Shown: piece after piece, positions 53,682 through 64,000 of the stretch
How positions within the stretch are numbered: the stretch's first letter is position 1
Layout: each line of letters opens with the position of its first letter
Assembly: GCF_023101145.1 (NCBI RefSeq)
Contig: NZ_CP073714.1
Coordinates: forward strand, 6,014,001-6,078,000
Source: Paenibacillus pabuli
Lineage (GTDB): Bacteria > Bacillota > Bacilli > Paenibacillales > Paenibacillaceae
Reading direction: 5' to 3'
Length of the DNA: 64,000 nucleotides
Notes under the pieces: generated by a model
What the model saw: only the letters and a program-made list of their open reading frames with translations
Told to the model about the DNA's origin: nothing
Databases searched by the model: none
Position numbers and translations under genes: made by a program

Positions 53682-55769
53682 TCATTCCTTAACAATAGTC
53701 GCATTTTGATAATAGTGTTTCAATATTGCCTGGTAATCATACCCTTCATCTGCCATACCTTTTGCACCCCATTGGGATAAGCCCAATCCGTGCCCATTTC
53801 CTTGACCGATGAACATGAAGCTTTGTCCCTGAGTTACTGCTCGGGCTTGACCATCACCGCTCATAACCACAAGAGCATTACTGGATGAAGTTCCTGTGCC
53901 CGACGCAGATAGTACAGAAGCCCCCTGTGAGCCGGTTTTGCTTGCTGTTTTGCCGTCAGCGCCTAATACAGTATAACTTCCGGTCCCTGCAATATCAAAT
54001 AAAGTACTCGGTAATCCACCTAAAGCAGAACGGTATGTATCTGCATATTTTACCGTCATGGGCTGGCCGTTGGCTGTAACTTCGAGTGCTCTTCCTGATG
54101 GCCCGCGCTTGGTCACTTCCAGCGTTGAGATCGAGGATGGAACAGCAGAAGTCGTTTTACCCTGCAGGGTTTTAACCAATTGAGCTGACGTGAACGGCCC
54201 TCTAACCCATGCATAATCATTGGATTGCGGCACTTTGGCCAGAACAACAGCTTCGTTGCCTGGGTTCATTTTCGCTACCGGATCAACATTCGATTGAATT
54301 AACGGAACGGGACGCACATTGGTATTTTGGGCAGTAACCGTCACTTTGGCTAAACCCGCATCCGTTTTGGTCGTTAATTCTTTGACATTATCCTCGCGGA
54401 TATATCCGCTGACTCCTGTACTCAACAGCACATGATACCATGTCTGTAATCCAGCTTGAGCCGATGTATCTCCATGGCTATCCACATTACTGAACACACC
54501 CTCGCCTCCGTTCCATACTTCGGATGGATGTGCAGTCTGTCCTCCTGCATTGGAAGAGAATACAGCTTCAACAATTTTACCACCGCTCTTGATGACTTCA
54601 CCAGAGGTGGCATCAACCGCACTGGAGACTTTATCATTTTCTGAACCCATTCCGTTGTATGCCTGACTGAGTGTGGTATCCACGACATTGGCAATTTTAA
54701 AACGATCCCCCTGCTGAAGCGCATAAGAGCGTGCAGCGACAGCCTGTACTTTCAGTGCCTCTGCTGGCCAGGAAGAATAAACTTCTGCACCAACAACAGA
54801 GTATAAATATTGCTCCAGTGGAACAACATTAACCAAAGCCAAGTCGCCGCTTACAATGCTTATTTCCATGTCACCGCGATACGTCCGCCCGGAACGCTCC
54901 ACCACTTTGATCCCACTGCCATCTCCTTGTACGAAAGCCTTAGCTTCACTGCCGGCAATGGTATAATGGGGGGCTGTTTTAAGAGTATCCGTGCTTAAAC
55001 CGGCATCCTGGCGGATGATAAGTGCAGCACTATTACTGTTTACTGGAGTTAGGCTTACTCCTGGAACACTGGCTTCCACACTCTTTTTGAAGGCAGACAG
55101 TTCAGCATCTGAAGAGGCTTCACCCACCCATACGGTATATCCTTGAGTCCCTCCATCCAGTTGAAGCACTGTATAGGAACTAACACCTGCTGATGAAAAA
55201 GAAGCTTGTGCAGCTTCTGCCTCTTGGAGTGTACTGTAGACTCCTGCAGACAGACGCTTGCTGCCGGTCACTGCTGGTTGTTGTCCACCCAGTTGGGCTG
55301 CAGCCACCTTTTGTACACGTGCTACCGCTTGTCCGGCCAACGCTTCTGTTCCATAGTTCCCTGTGTAGAGCTGATAGGTCGCTTTACCATTCAGAGAGGT
55401 TGTAAACAGCAACGGTTTATCACTAGTGGCCTGCAACAATTTTGCCGCTGCTGCCGCTGTTTTGAAATCTGCTGTTTCCAACACTTTGACGCGGAATCCA
55501 TCTGCACTGAAACGGATTTGTCCTGCTGGAAGAGTTACAGCTGCTCCACTTTCCGAAGCGACACTCCATTCTCCACCTGACTCAAGCGTAATCAGTGGAG
55601 TAGTCGATTTATAGGTGCTTCCCAGGTTCGCAAACATGGCTACCCGGATCATCTGCCCGTCACTTTCAGCAGCATAAACAGGCACTTGCAGGCATCCTAT
55701 CGTCAACAGAGCTGCGGCCAACACCTTCAAACGACGACTCCACTTCTTTTTTTGTATTACTTTCCCCAC
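53682..55769 (-). CDS. SpoIID/LytB-domain protein, exported
   Basis: A 695-aa exported protein. An N-terminal basic part and hydrophobic core ending VPVYAAE form a signal peptide. Two regions (about 120-240) resemble SPOR/peptidoglycan-binding repeats. The SpoIID core includes YSVVGAEVYSSWPAEAL with the catalytic-type Glu and KVQAVAARSYAL, and the C-terminal motif GNGHGLGLSQWGAKGM. A likely SH3-like section (VTVTAQNTNVRPVPLIQ) lies between. SpoIID proteins cut peptidoglycan during engulfment; LytB types act in cell-wall turnover. Start GTG 55769 follows AGGAG by seven bases. It sits between ruvB and queA. Confidence 0.88.
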   Translation of the reverse strand: MGKVIQKKKWSRRLKVLAAALLTIGCLQVPVYAAESDGQMIRVAMFANLGSTYKSTTPLITLESGGEWSVASESGAAVTLPAGQIRFSADGFRVKVLETADFKTAAAAAKLLQATSDKPLLFTTSLNGKATYQLYTGNYGTEALAGQAVARVQKVAAAQLGGQQPAVTGSKRLSAGVYSTLQEAEAAQASFSSAGVSSYTVLQLDGGTQGYTVWVGEASSDAELSAFKKSVEASVPGVSLTPVNSNSAALIIRQDAGLSTDTLKTAPHYTIAGSEAKAFVQGDGSGIKVVERSGRTYRGDMEISIVSGDLALVNVVPLEQYLYSVVGAEVYSSWPAEALKVQAVAARSYALQQGDRFKIANVVDTTLSQAYNGMGSENDKVSSAVDATSGEVIKSGGKIVEAVFSSNAGGQTAHPSEVWNGGEGVFSNVDSHGDTSAQAGLQTWYHVLLSTGVSGYIREDNVKELTTKTDAGLAKVTVTAQNTNVRPVPLIQSNVDPVAKMNPGNEAVVLAKVPQSNDYAWVRGPFTSAQLVKTLQGKTTSAVPSSISTLEVTKRGPSGRALEVTANGQPMTVKYADTYRSALGGLPSTLFDIAGTGSYTVLGADGKTASKTGSQGASVLSASGTGTSSSNALVVMSGDGQARAVTQGQSFMFIGQGNGHGLGLSQWGAKGMADEGYDYQAILKHYYQNATIVKE

Positions 55770-55838
55770 GATCAGTCTCCTCTCCATGTTTGTCCCAAGT
55801 TGTAAATTAAAATGAACTTCATTGATATATAGTCACAA

Positions 55839-56849
55839 TTATTTGGCGTCTCTCGGTGGAACTGGCAGACCCAGATGGTGATAGGCCAAGTCCGTTACAA
55901 TTCTGCCCCTCGGCGTACGTTGAAGCATGCCAATCTGCAGTAAATAGGGCTCGTACACATCCTCAATGGTCTGACTCTCTTCACCAATCGTAGCGGCAAT
56001 TGTATCCAGGCCCACCGGGCCTCCACGGAAACTATTAATCATGGATTTGAGCATCTTATGATCAATCTCGTCCAGACCACGTGGATCAATCTGAAGACGC
56101 TGCAGGGCTTCTTCCGCCAGAGCCTGTGTGATAATCCCATCACCCCGAACCTGAGCAAAGTCACGTACCCTTTTTAGCAAACGGTTGGCAATCCTTGGCG
56201 TCCCGCGGGAGCGCAATGCAATCTCTTCGGCGGCATTACCAACAATCTCCACCCCTAGAATCTCTGAGGCTCGTGAGACGATGTAGGCCAGCTCATCCAC
56301 CGTGTAGAACTCCAGCCGACTAATAACACCAAATCGGTCTCTGAGAGGCGCAGACAGCAAGCCTGCACGGGTTGTAGCCCCAATCAGCGTAAACGATGGC
56401 AGATCAAGACGTACCGAGCGGGCACTTGGGCCTTTTCCAATCATGATATCCAACGCAAAGTCTTCCATGGCGGGATACATCACTTCTTCTACCGTACGAT
56501 GAAGGCGATGAATCTCGTCAATAAACAGGACATCTCCTTCTTGCAGGTTTGTGAGCAACGCAGCCAGATCACCTGGACGTTCAATCGCCGGTCCGGATGT
56601 TGTGCGCAAGTTAACACCCAATTCATTGGCAATGATATTGGCAAGTGTTGTTTTACCAAGTCCGGGCGGGCCATATAACAACACATGGTCAAGCGCCTCA
56701 TTGCGCATCTTGGCGGCTTCAATGTATATTTTCAAATTCTCCTTGACCTGATTCTGCCCAATATATTCATTCAAATACCGGGGACGAAGGCTGAGCTCGA
56801 CAGCTTGATCCTCCATCATCAGGTTCGCGGAAATAATCCGGTCATCCAT
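55839..56849 (-). CDS. ruvB: Holliday junction branch migration helicase RuvB
   Basis: AAA+ motor of 336 aa. Walker A is GPPGLGKTTLA (about residues 59-69), Walker B is LFIDEIHRLHR, sensor 1 GATTRAG, and the C-terminal winged helix has GMLQRTPRGRIVTDLAY. Start ATG 56849 (MDDRIISAN) fits the AGGTAGGG site; ATG 56855 is too close. It follows ruvA by 55 bases. Confidence 0.96.
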   Translation of the reverse strand: MDDRIISANLMMEDQAVELSLRPRYLNEYIGQNQVKENLKIYIEAAKMRNEALDHVLLYGPPGLGKTTLANIIANELGVNLRTTSGPAIERPGDLAALLTNLQEGDVLFIDEIHRLHRTVEEVMYPAMEDFALDIMIGKGPSARSVRLDLPSFTLIGATTRAGLLSAPLRDRFGVISRLEFYTVDELAYIVSRASEILGVEIVGNAAEEIALRSRGTPRIANRLLKRVRDFAQVRGDGIITQALAEEALQRLQIDPRGLDEIDHKMLKSMINSFRGGPVGLDTIAATIGEESQTIEDVYEPYLLQIGMLQRTPRGRIVTDLAYHHLGLPVPPRDAK

Positions 56850-56904
56850 GTTCATCCCTACCTTTTTTATGCGGCTTACTGCTCTATTATAGAGGCAAAA
56901 TTAA

Positions 56905-57519
56905 TTATCCCGTAAACAGCATTTGCAGTGCCCGTTTCATCAATACATCGACCGAATCGGCCGACGTAACATCTTTCTTCAGTTTGAGCCACACTTTATC
57001 CAGTTCACTGTCAGTATAACCAAGCGCCTTAAGACCTTCACGTGCCTCATCCCATGCAGAGCCGCTTCCTGCTTCTTCCGAAGGAGGGGCAAACAAACCT
57101 GTTGCATACGTGGCAGCACCGAAACCATCCAATTTGTCCTTAAGATCCAGTATCATACGCTGCGCTGTTTTCTTGCCAATCCCCGGCAGCTTGGTCAGAA
57201 ACGTTAGATTCTCTTGATAAATGGCAGTCACAACATGGTCCGGCGTACCTCCGGCGAGTATACCCAGAGCAACTTTGGGTCCAATACCTGATACCTCGAT
57301 CAGCTTGCGAAATAATTTCTGTTCCTCACGAGTGGCAAAACCAAACAGCAACATCGCATCTTCACGAACATGGTGATGGGTATATACCATAATTTCGCCT
57401 TCTTGCTTCGCAAATGCAAAAGGATTTGGACAGAATACACGATAACCAACCCCATGCACATCCAGCACAATATATTCATTCTCCAGATGTACGAACTGTC
57501 CTCTTAGAAAATCAATCAT
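56905..57519 (-). CDS. ruvA: Holliday junction branch migration protein RuvA
   Basis: Junction-binding partner of RuvB, 204 aa. The N-terminal OB fold (MIDFLRGQFVHLENEYIVLD) is followed by two helix-hairpin-helix motifs (VSGIGPKVALGILAG, LPGIGKKTAQRMILDL) and a RuvB-binding C-terminal domain. It overlaps ruvC by four bases (ATGA). Confidence 0.95.
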   Translation of the reverse strand: MIDFLRGQFVHLENEYIVLDVHGVGYRVFCPNPFAFAKQEGEIMVYTHHHVREDAMLLFGFATREEQKLFRKLIEVSGIGPKVALGILAGGTPDHVVTAIYQENLTFLTKLPGIGKKTAQRMILDLKDKLDGFGAATYATGLFAPPSEEAGSGSAWDEAREGLKALGYTDSELDKVWLKLKKDVTSADSVDVLMKRALQMLFTG

Positions 57520-58025
57520 TTTCGCAATACCTCATTCAACTTGGAATTTAATGTATATGAGTGTGCATGACACACCGCTACAGCCAAAGCATCTGCTACG
57601 TCATCCGGCTTCGGAATCGCCTGCAAACGCAAAAACATCTTGACCATCTCCTGCACTTGCCGCTTCTCCGCTTTTCCGTATCCAACAATCGCCTGCTTAA
57701 TCTGCATCGGTGTATATTCGGCAATCGGCAGTCCCTTTTGGGCAGCTGCCAGTACCATGACACCTCTCGCCTGACTGACAGACATCGCTGTTGTGACGTT
57801 ACGATTGAAAAAAAGTTTCTCCAGCGCTACCGCATCCGGTTTATATTTATCAATCAGCTGCACCATGCCCTCATATACATGAAGCAACCGTTCCTCTTCA
57901 GGGGTATGAGCTTCTGTCTGAATACAGCCATATTGAACAGGTGTTACCTTACTGCCGATTTTATCCACAAATCCAAAACCGACAATCGCAATCCCCGGGT
58001 CAATTCCCAAAAAACGCAAATCCAT
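57516..58025 (-). CDS. ruvC: Crossover junction endodeoxyribonuclease RuvC
   Basis: Holliday junction resolvase, 169 aa, with the expected acidic residues: LGIDPGIAIVGFG, VALEKLFFNRN and DDVADALAVAVCHAH. The start ATG 58025 has AAGGGAG only two bases away, so TTG 58019 may be the true start. B. subtilis lacks ruvC and uses RecU, so a full ruvCAB cluster is notable in this otherwise Bacillus-like order. Confidence 0.93.
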   Translation of the reverse strand: MDLRFLGIDPGIAIVGFGFVDKIGSKVTPVQYGCIQTEAHTPEEERLLHVYEGMVQLIDKYKPDAVALEKLFFNRNVTTAMSVSQARGVMVLAAAQKGLPIAEYTPMQIKQAIVGYGKAEKRQVQEMVKMFLRLQAIPKPDDVADALAVAVCHAHSYTLNSKLNEVLRK

Positions 58026-58177
58026 CTCTCCCTTACAAAAGCGAACATATGTATCGTTCATTTCATTATAACAAAAGATAGACCCTGCGGCAGGAAAAAC
58101 TTTGTCCTTTCATATACTCGCCTGAATTCGTAAATAACCTACAATCGTTATCCCCTATATTACGGTGTATCGGTCAT

Positions 58178-58216
58178 GAAACGACAAAAAGGACACCTTT
58201 CGATGTCCTTCGTTTC
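58178..58216 (-). terminator. Terminator of bofC
   Basis: Stem AAGGACA (58189-58195) with TGTCCTT (58204-58210) plus outer GAAACG/CGTTTC; five T in the minus-strand tail. Confidence 0.7.
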
Positions 58217-58355
58217 AATTCATATTTATATAACCAGTGAATGCTCTTCGTTCACTTCATATGTTGTAAGACCTAATGGTGGTGTCCTTCAACCAAGTAC
58301 TTCTCCTCCATCGGATGCTAACAATACGTGTAATACATGTAGATCCGCCTGTTCT

Positions 58356-59048
58356 TTATCCACCATTACGAATTTCTTTACTGGCCTCATCCACTGCATA
58401 ATCGCTGAACGTGGAGATCACACTGTCATACTCATCCTTGTCCTGAATACGGATACCTTGCTGCAATTGCTCCAACACACCTTCAGGCAGTGAGGTCTCC
58501 AATGTGCCTACGTCCATCTGAAAAAAAGTACGGATAACTTTCTCTTCTTCAGGTCGTCCTTCATAAAGGTTAAGATTCCCCACAGCATCTATGCTAATAT
58601 AAGCCTGCTCCTTACATACTGGAGAGAGATCGTCCACATGCTGCTTGATCCGTAACACCTCTGTTGAGTCAACCTGAGCATCCCAATCCGGATGTTGTGT
58701 GAGCAGCATCTTTAATTGAGGAATTGCCATCTTACCCAATTGTTCCGTTTCTACTCCACAGATATATTGAGTTTCCAACACAACACTGGTTAAATGATCC
58801 GGATCCGATTCAAGTTGTCCAATCAAAGTTTGGATTTCCTGATCAGACCTTGGTTCACTCGTAGCAGATCCCATAACAGATACAGCCTCACTGAAATTGG
58901 TTGTGAGCAAACGCTCAATTGCAGAAGAAATCGGCAAACCGCTATAAGCCAGTATGGCCACGGCAACCAACGCTGAAGTCATCCATACTGTTCTTTTCCA
59001 GCGGCGCCAGCGTCTTTTGAATTGTTTTTTGAAGTTAAACGTGTTCAC
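58356..59048 (-). CDS. bofC: BofC-like intercompartmental signalling protein
   Basis: A 230-aa, once-anchored secreted protein. A basic N-terminus (KKQFKRRWRRWKRTVW) and membrane span (about 20-40) precede an extracytoplasmic domain. The C-terminal part (YISIDAVGNLNLYEGRP, FFQMDVGTLETSLP, DEYDSVISTFSDYA) matches the BofC C-terminal domain. In B. subtilis BofC, in the forespore, restrains SpoIVB signalling to SigK, and its gene is just upstream of ruvA, as here. Start GTG 59048 with AAGGGG upstream. Confidence 0.82.
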   Translation of the reverse strand: MNTFNFKKQFKRRWRRWKRTVWMTSALVAVAILAYSGLPISSAIERLLTTNFSEAVSVMGSATSEPRSDQEIQTLIGQLESDPDHLTSVVLETQYICGVETEQLGKMAIPQLKMLLTQHPDWDAQVDSTEVLRIKQHVDDLSPVCKEQAYISIDAVGNLNLYEGRPEEEKVIRTFFQMDVGTLETSLPEGVLEQLQQGIRIQDKDEYDSVISTFSDYAVDEASKEIRNGG

Positions 59049-59243
59049 ATGAACCCCTTCTATCCCTTTTTAAACCTATTGTGACCGAAAGAACTGGGGT
59101 TTATGCAAAGTTAACCTATGGCATCCACAATGCGCTATGACTGAGAGATAAGCAGAAAAAAGCTATATTAATTCCTTATTAATGGATGTCACGAACTTAG
59201 AGATTATCATTGCTTAGAATATGGCCACCTTTTAAACATAAAT

Positions 59244-59284
59244 AAAAAGACGAATCATCTATAAATAGATAATCCGTCTTTTTT
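59244..59284 (-). terminator. Terminator of the rRNA-tRNA operon
   Basis: AAAAAGACG (59244-59252) pairs with CGTCTTTTTT (59275-59284) with further inner pairs; T-run on the minus strand, just past tRNA-Pro. Confidence 0.85.
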
Positions 59285-59288
59285 GAGA

Positions 59289-59362
59289 TCGGGATGACAC
59301 GATTTGAACATGCGACCCCCTGGTCCCAAACCAGGTGCTCTACCAAGCTGAGCTACATCCCG
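59289..59362 (-). tRNA. tRNA-Pro (TGG)
   Basis: Cloverleaf read on the minus strand; anticodon loop TTTGGGA gives TGG. The acceptor is CGGGATG with its partner; CCA is not encoded. Last gene of the array. Confidence 0.93.
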
Positions 59363-59370
59363 TTATGTTA

Positions 59371-59449
59371 TACCGGCGAGAGGACTCGAACCTCCACGGT
59401 TTCCCACTCGATTTTGAGTCGAGCGCGTCTGCCATTCCGCCACGCCGGC
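59371..59449 (-). tRNA. tRNA-Leu (CAA)
   Basis: Anticodon loop CTCAAAA gives CAA. It has a short variable arm; the acceptor starts GCCGGCG. CCA is not encoded. Confidence 0.9.
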
Positions 59450-59467
59450 ATAAATATGAAGTTAAAA

Positions 59468-59544
59468 TGGCGCGCCCTGAGAGATTCGAACTCCCGGCCT
59501 TTTGATTCGTAGTCAAACGCTCTATCCAGCTGAGCTAAGGGCGC
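59468..59544 (-). tRNA. tRNA-Arg (ACG)
   Basis: Anticodon loop CTACGAA gives ACG. Acceptor GCGCCCT/AGGGCGC; CCA is encoded. Confidence 0.94.
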
Positions 59545-59551
59545 AAAATAT

Positions 59552-59626
59552 TGGAGCGGACGACGGGAATCGAACCCGCGACCCTCGCCTTGGCAAGGCG
59601 ATGCTCTACCGCTGAGCCACGTCCGC
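59552..59626 (-). tRNA. tRNA-Gly (GCC)
   Basis: Anticodon loop TTGCCAA gives GCC. Acceptor GCGGACG; CCA is encoded. Confidence 0.94.
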
Positions 59627-59645
59627 AAGCAGTAAATAAAATAAA

Positions 59646-59666
59646 AAATGGTGGAACCGACGAGAT
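59646..59666 (-). pseudogene. tRNA 3'-end remnant
   Basis: About 21 bases match the 3' end of the adjacent tRNA-Asp (GGTTCC plus encoded CCA) with two differences, but no tRNA body lies upstream; instead a 90-base segment with imperfect inverted repeats (CGAAGC/GCTTCG) follows at 59667-59760. Confidence 0.6.
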
Positions 59667-59762
59667 ACTCTCACTTCGTTCGAAACTGCGAAGCTGATGT
59701 ACTCGATGTGAGTGCTTCGACGAACCCGAACACGGATTCTCATCCCTGAAGCAAAATCAAAA

Positions 59763-59840
59763 TGGCGGAACCGACGGGATTCGAACCCGCGATCTCCTGC
59801 GTGACAGGCAGGCATGTTAGGCCAACTACACCACGGTTCC
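59763..59840 (-). tRNA. tRNA-Asp (GTC)
   Basis: Anticodon loop CTGTCAC gives GTC. Acceptor GGAACCG/CGGTTCC; CCA is encoded. Confidence 0.94.
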
Positions 59841-59868
59841 AGATCACTTTTCTTGAAAGAAAGGTTAA

Positions 59869-59942
<74 letters not shown>

Positions 59943-59961
59943 TCGTTATTAAAAGTTTATA

Positions 59962-60037
59962 TGGTGGAGGCTGAGGGGATCGAACCCCCGACCCTCTGCT
60001 TGTAAGGCAGATGCTCTCCCAGCTGAGCTAAGCCTCC
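59962..60037 (-). tRNA. tRNA-Val (TAC)
   Basis: Anticodon loop CTTACAA gives TAC. Acceptor GGAGGCT; CCA is encoded. Confidence 0.94.
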
Positions 60038-60042
60038 ATATA

Positions 60043-60114
60043 TGACCCGTAGGGGATTCGAACCCCTGTTACCTCCGTGAAAGGGAGGTGTCTTAACCCC
60101 TTGACCAACGGGCC
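60043..60114 (-). tRNA. tRNA-Glu (TTC)
   Basis: Anticodon loop CTTTCAC gives TTC. Acceptor GGCCCGT/ACGGGTC; CCA is not encoded. A substrate of MnmA. Confidence 0.93.
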
Positions 60115-60118
60115 TTAA

Positions 60119-60194
60119 TGGCTCCCCGAACAGGGCTCGAACCTGTGACAACTCGATTAACAGTCGAGTGCTCTACCAACTGAGCTATCAGGGA
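60119..60194 (-). tRNA. tRNA-Asn (GTT)
   Basis: Anticodon loop CTGTTAA gives GTT. Acceptor TCCCTGA; CCA is encoded. First tRNA after 5S and a substrate of Tgt/QueA. Confidence 0.94.
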
Positions 60195-60279
60195 AAATTA
60201 ATGCATCTGCAGTGCAAATGCAATCCATCGTACAACGTCAACATGCAAAATCTGTTTTCTATGTAAGATGAAAGAGTTC

Positions 60280-60396
60280 GCTTGGCAGCGTCCTACTCTC
60301 CCAGGACCCTGCGGTCCAAGTACCATCGGCGCTAGAGGGCTTAACGGTCGTGTTCGGGATGGGTACGTGTGGAACCCCTCCGCCATCGCCACCAAA
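60280..60396 (-). rRNA. 5S ribosomal RNA
   Basis: About 117 bases, starting TTTGGTGGCGATGGCGG on the minus strand and ending GCTGCCAAGC, with CCGAACACGACCGTTAAG inside, as in other Firmicutes. Ends estimated to within a few bases. Confidence 0.95.
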
Positions 60397-60490
60397 CGCG
60401 ATTTGTCGAAGCATAGCTTCTTGAAATCAAAGTTGGAACTGAAAATCATACACACTTTCTGTGATGTACCGATTTTCACTTCAGAGGTTA

Positions 60491-60525
60491 TTCTCTGAAA
60501 ACTAGATCCGAAACGAAATCTGCGA
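60491..60525 (-). repeat. 3' arm of the pre-23S processing stem
   Basis: About 35 bases almost exactly complementary to 63616-63651, so the flanks of the 23S gene pair in the transcript. This is the expected RNase III-class (Mini-III) processing stem. Confidence 0.8.
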
Positions 60526-60539
60526 CTTACAACTTGCAT

Positions 60540-64000
<3,461 letters not shown>

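Noticed and set aside
58281..58358. 25-codon frame overlapping the bofC stop
   Set aside because: ATG overlaps the stop of bofC with no ribosome site; too short to support.

Overview
The window is chromosomal DNA from a spore-forming, low-to-mid GC Gram-positive bacterium, almost certainly a Paenibacillus. The evidence is the gene order, which follows the Bacillus subtilis yrr/yrv/yrb region (mltG-trhP, ruvX-ireB-alaS, yrrD, yrvO, cymR, mnmA, rarA, hisS-aspS-tcdA, relA-apt-recJ, secDF, comN, spoVB, queA-tgt-yajC, ruvAB, bofC). Sporulation genes (spoVB, a SpoIID/LytB protein, bofC), strong AGGAGG-type ribosome binding sites and frequent TTG/GTG starts agree with this. No phage, plasmid, insertion sequence, CRISPR array or obvious defence island was found. 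Assignments rest on reading motifs and gene order; no database search was run.

Layout. 1-8.7 kb (minus strand): the 5' part of a class B penicillin-binding protein, a chemoreceptor, then an operon ireB-ruvX-two acidic DUF1292 genes-mltG-trhP1-trhP2. 8.9-16.5 kb: T-box-controlled alaS, an AI-2E family permease, a zinc-ribbon gene, a PRC-barrel gene, cysteine desulfurase yrvO, a heptad-repeat coiled-coil gene and cymR. 16.8-28.6 kb: mnmA (+), a fluC pair, rarA, a divergent LysR / SDR-EamA module, helD, an ABC exporter and a purine permease. 28.8-33.2 kb: hisS-aspS-tcdA behind a histidine T-box. 33.4-37.2 kb: a SEC-C/HTH/TPR protein, a stress-type protein, a PfpI-family protein, a 55-codon gene and dtd. 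37.2-45.2 kb: relA, a uracil permease on the other strand, apt, recJ and a CDF-family protein. 45.3-59.0 kb: secD-secF, comN, spoVB (+), a DUF421 gene, yrzE (+), then ruvC-ruvA-ruvB-spoIID-queA-tgt-yajC, and bofC. 59.2-64.0 kb: a ribosomal RNA operon on the minus strand, 16S(partial)-23S-5S followed by nine tRNA genes and a terminator.

How the genes work together. Much of the window concerns translation and tRNA quality: alaS, hisS, aspS, dtd, mnmA with its likely sulfur donor YrvO, tgt/queA (queuosine), trhP1/2 (uridine-34 hydroxylation), tcdA (cyclic t6A) and the rRNA/tRNA operon. A second theme is recombination and DNA repair (ruvCAB, recJ, rarA, ruvX). A third is protein export and envelope or spore assembly (secDF, yajC, mltG, the penicillin-binding protein, spoVB, the SpoIID-like protein, bofC). 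Both tRNA synthetase transcripts carry readable T-box leaders.

Most of this is conserved core genome and I see no convincing new multi-gene system. The observations most worth checking are the missing trmR between mltG and trhP1, a CDF-family protein without its usual TM5 metal ligands, a possible short or leaderless transcript near 34.9 kb, a 55-codon gene at 36.5 kb, a tRNA remnant in the tRNA array, tandem inverted repeats at 13.2 kb, and a coiled-coil gene with a DNA-level heptad repeat between yrvO and cymR.
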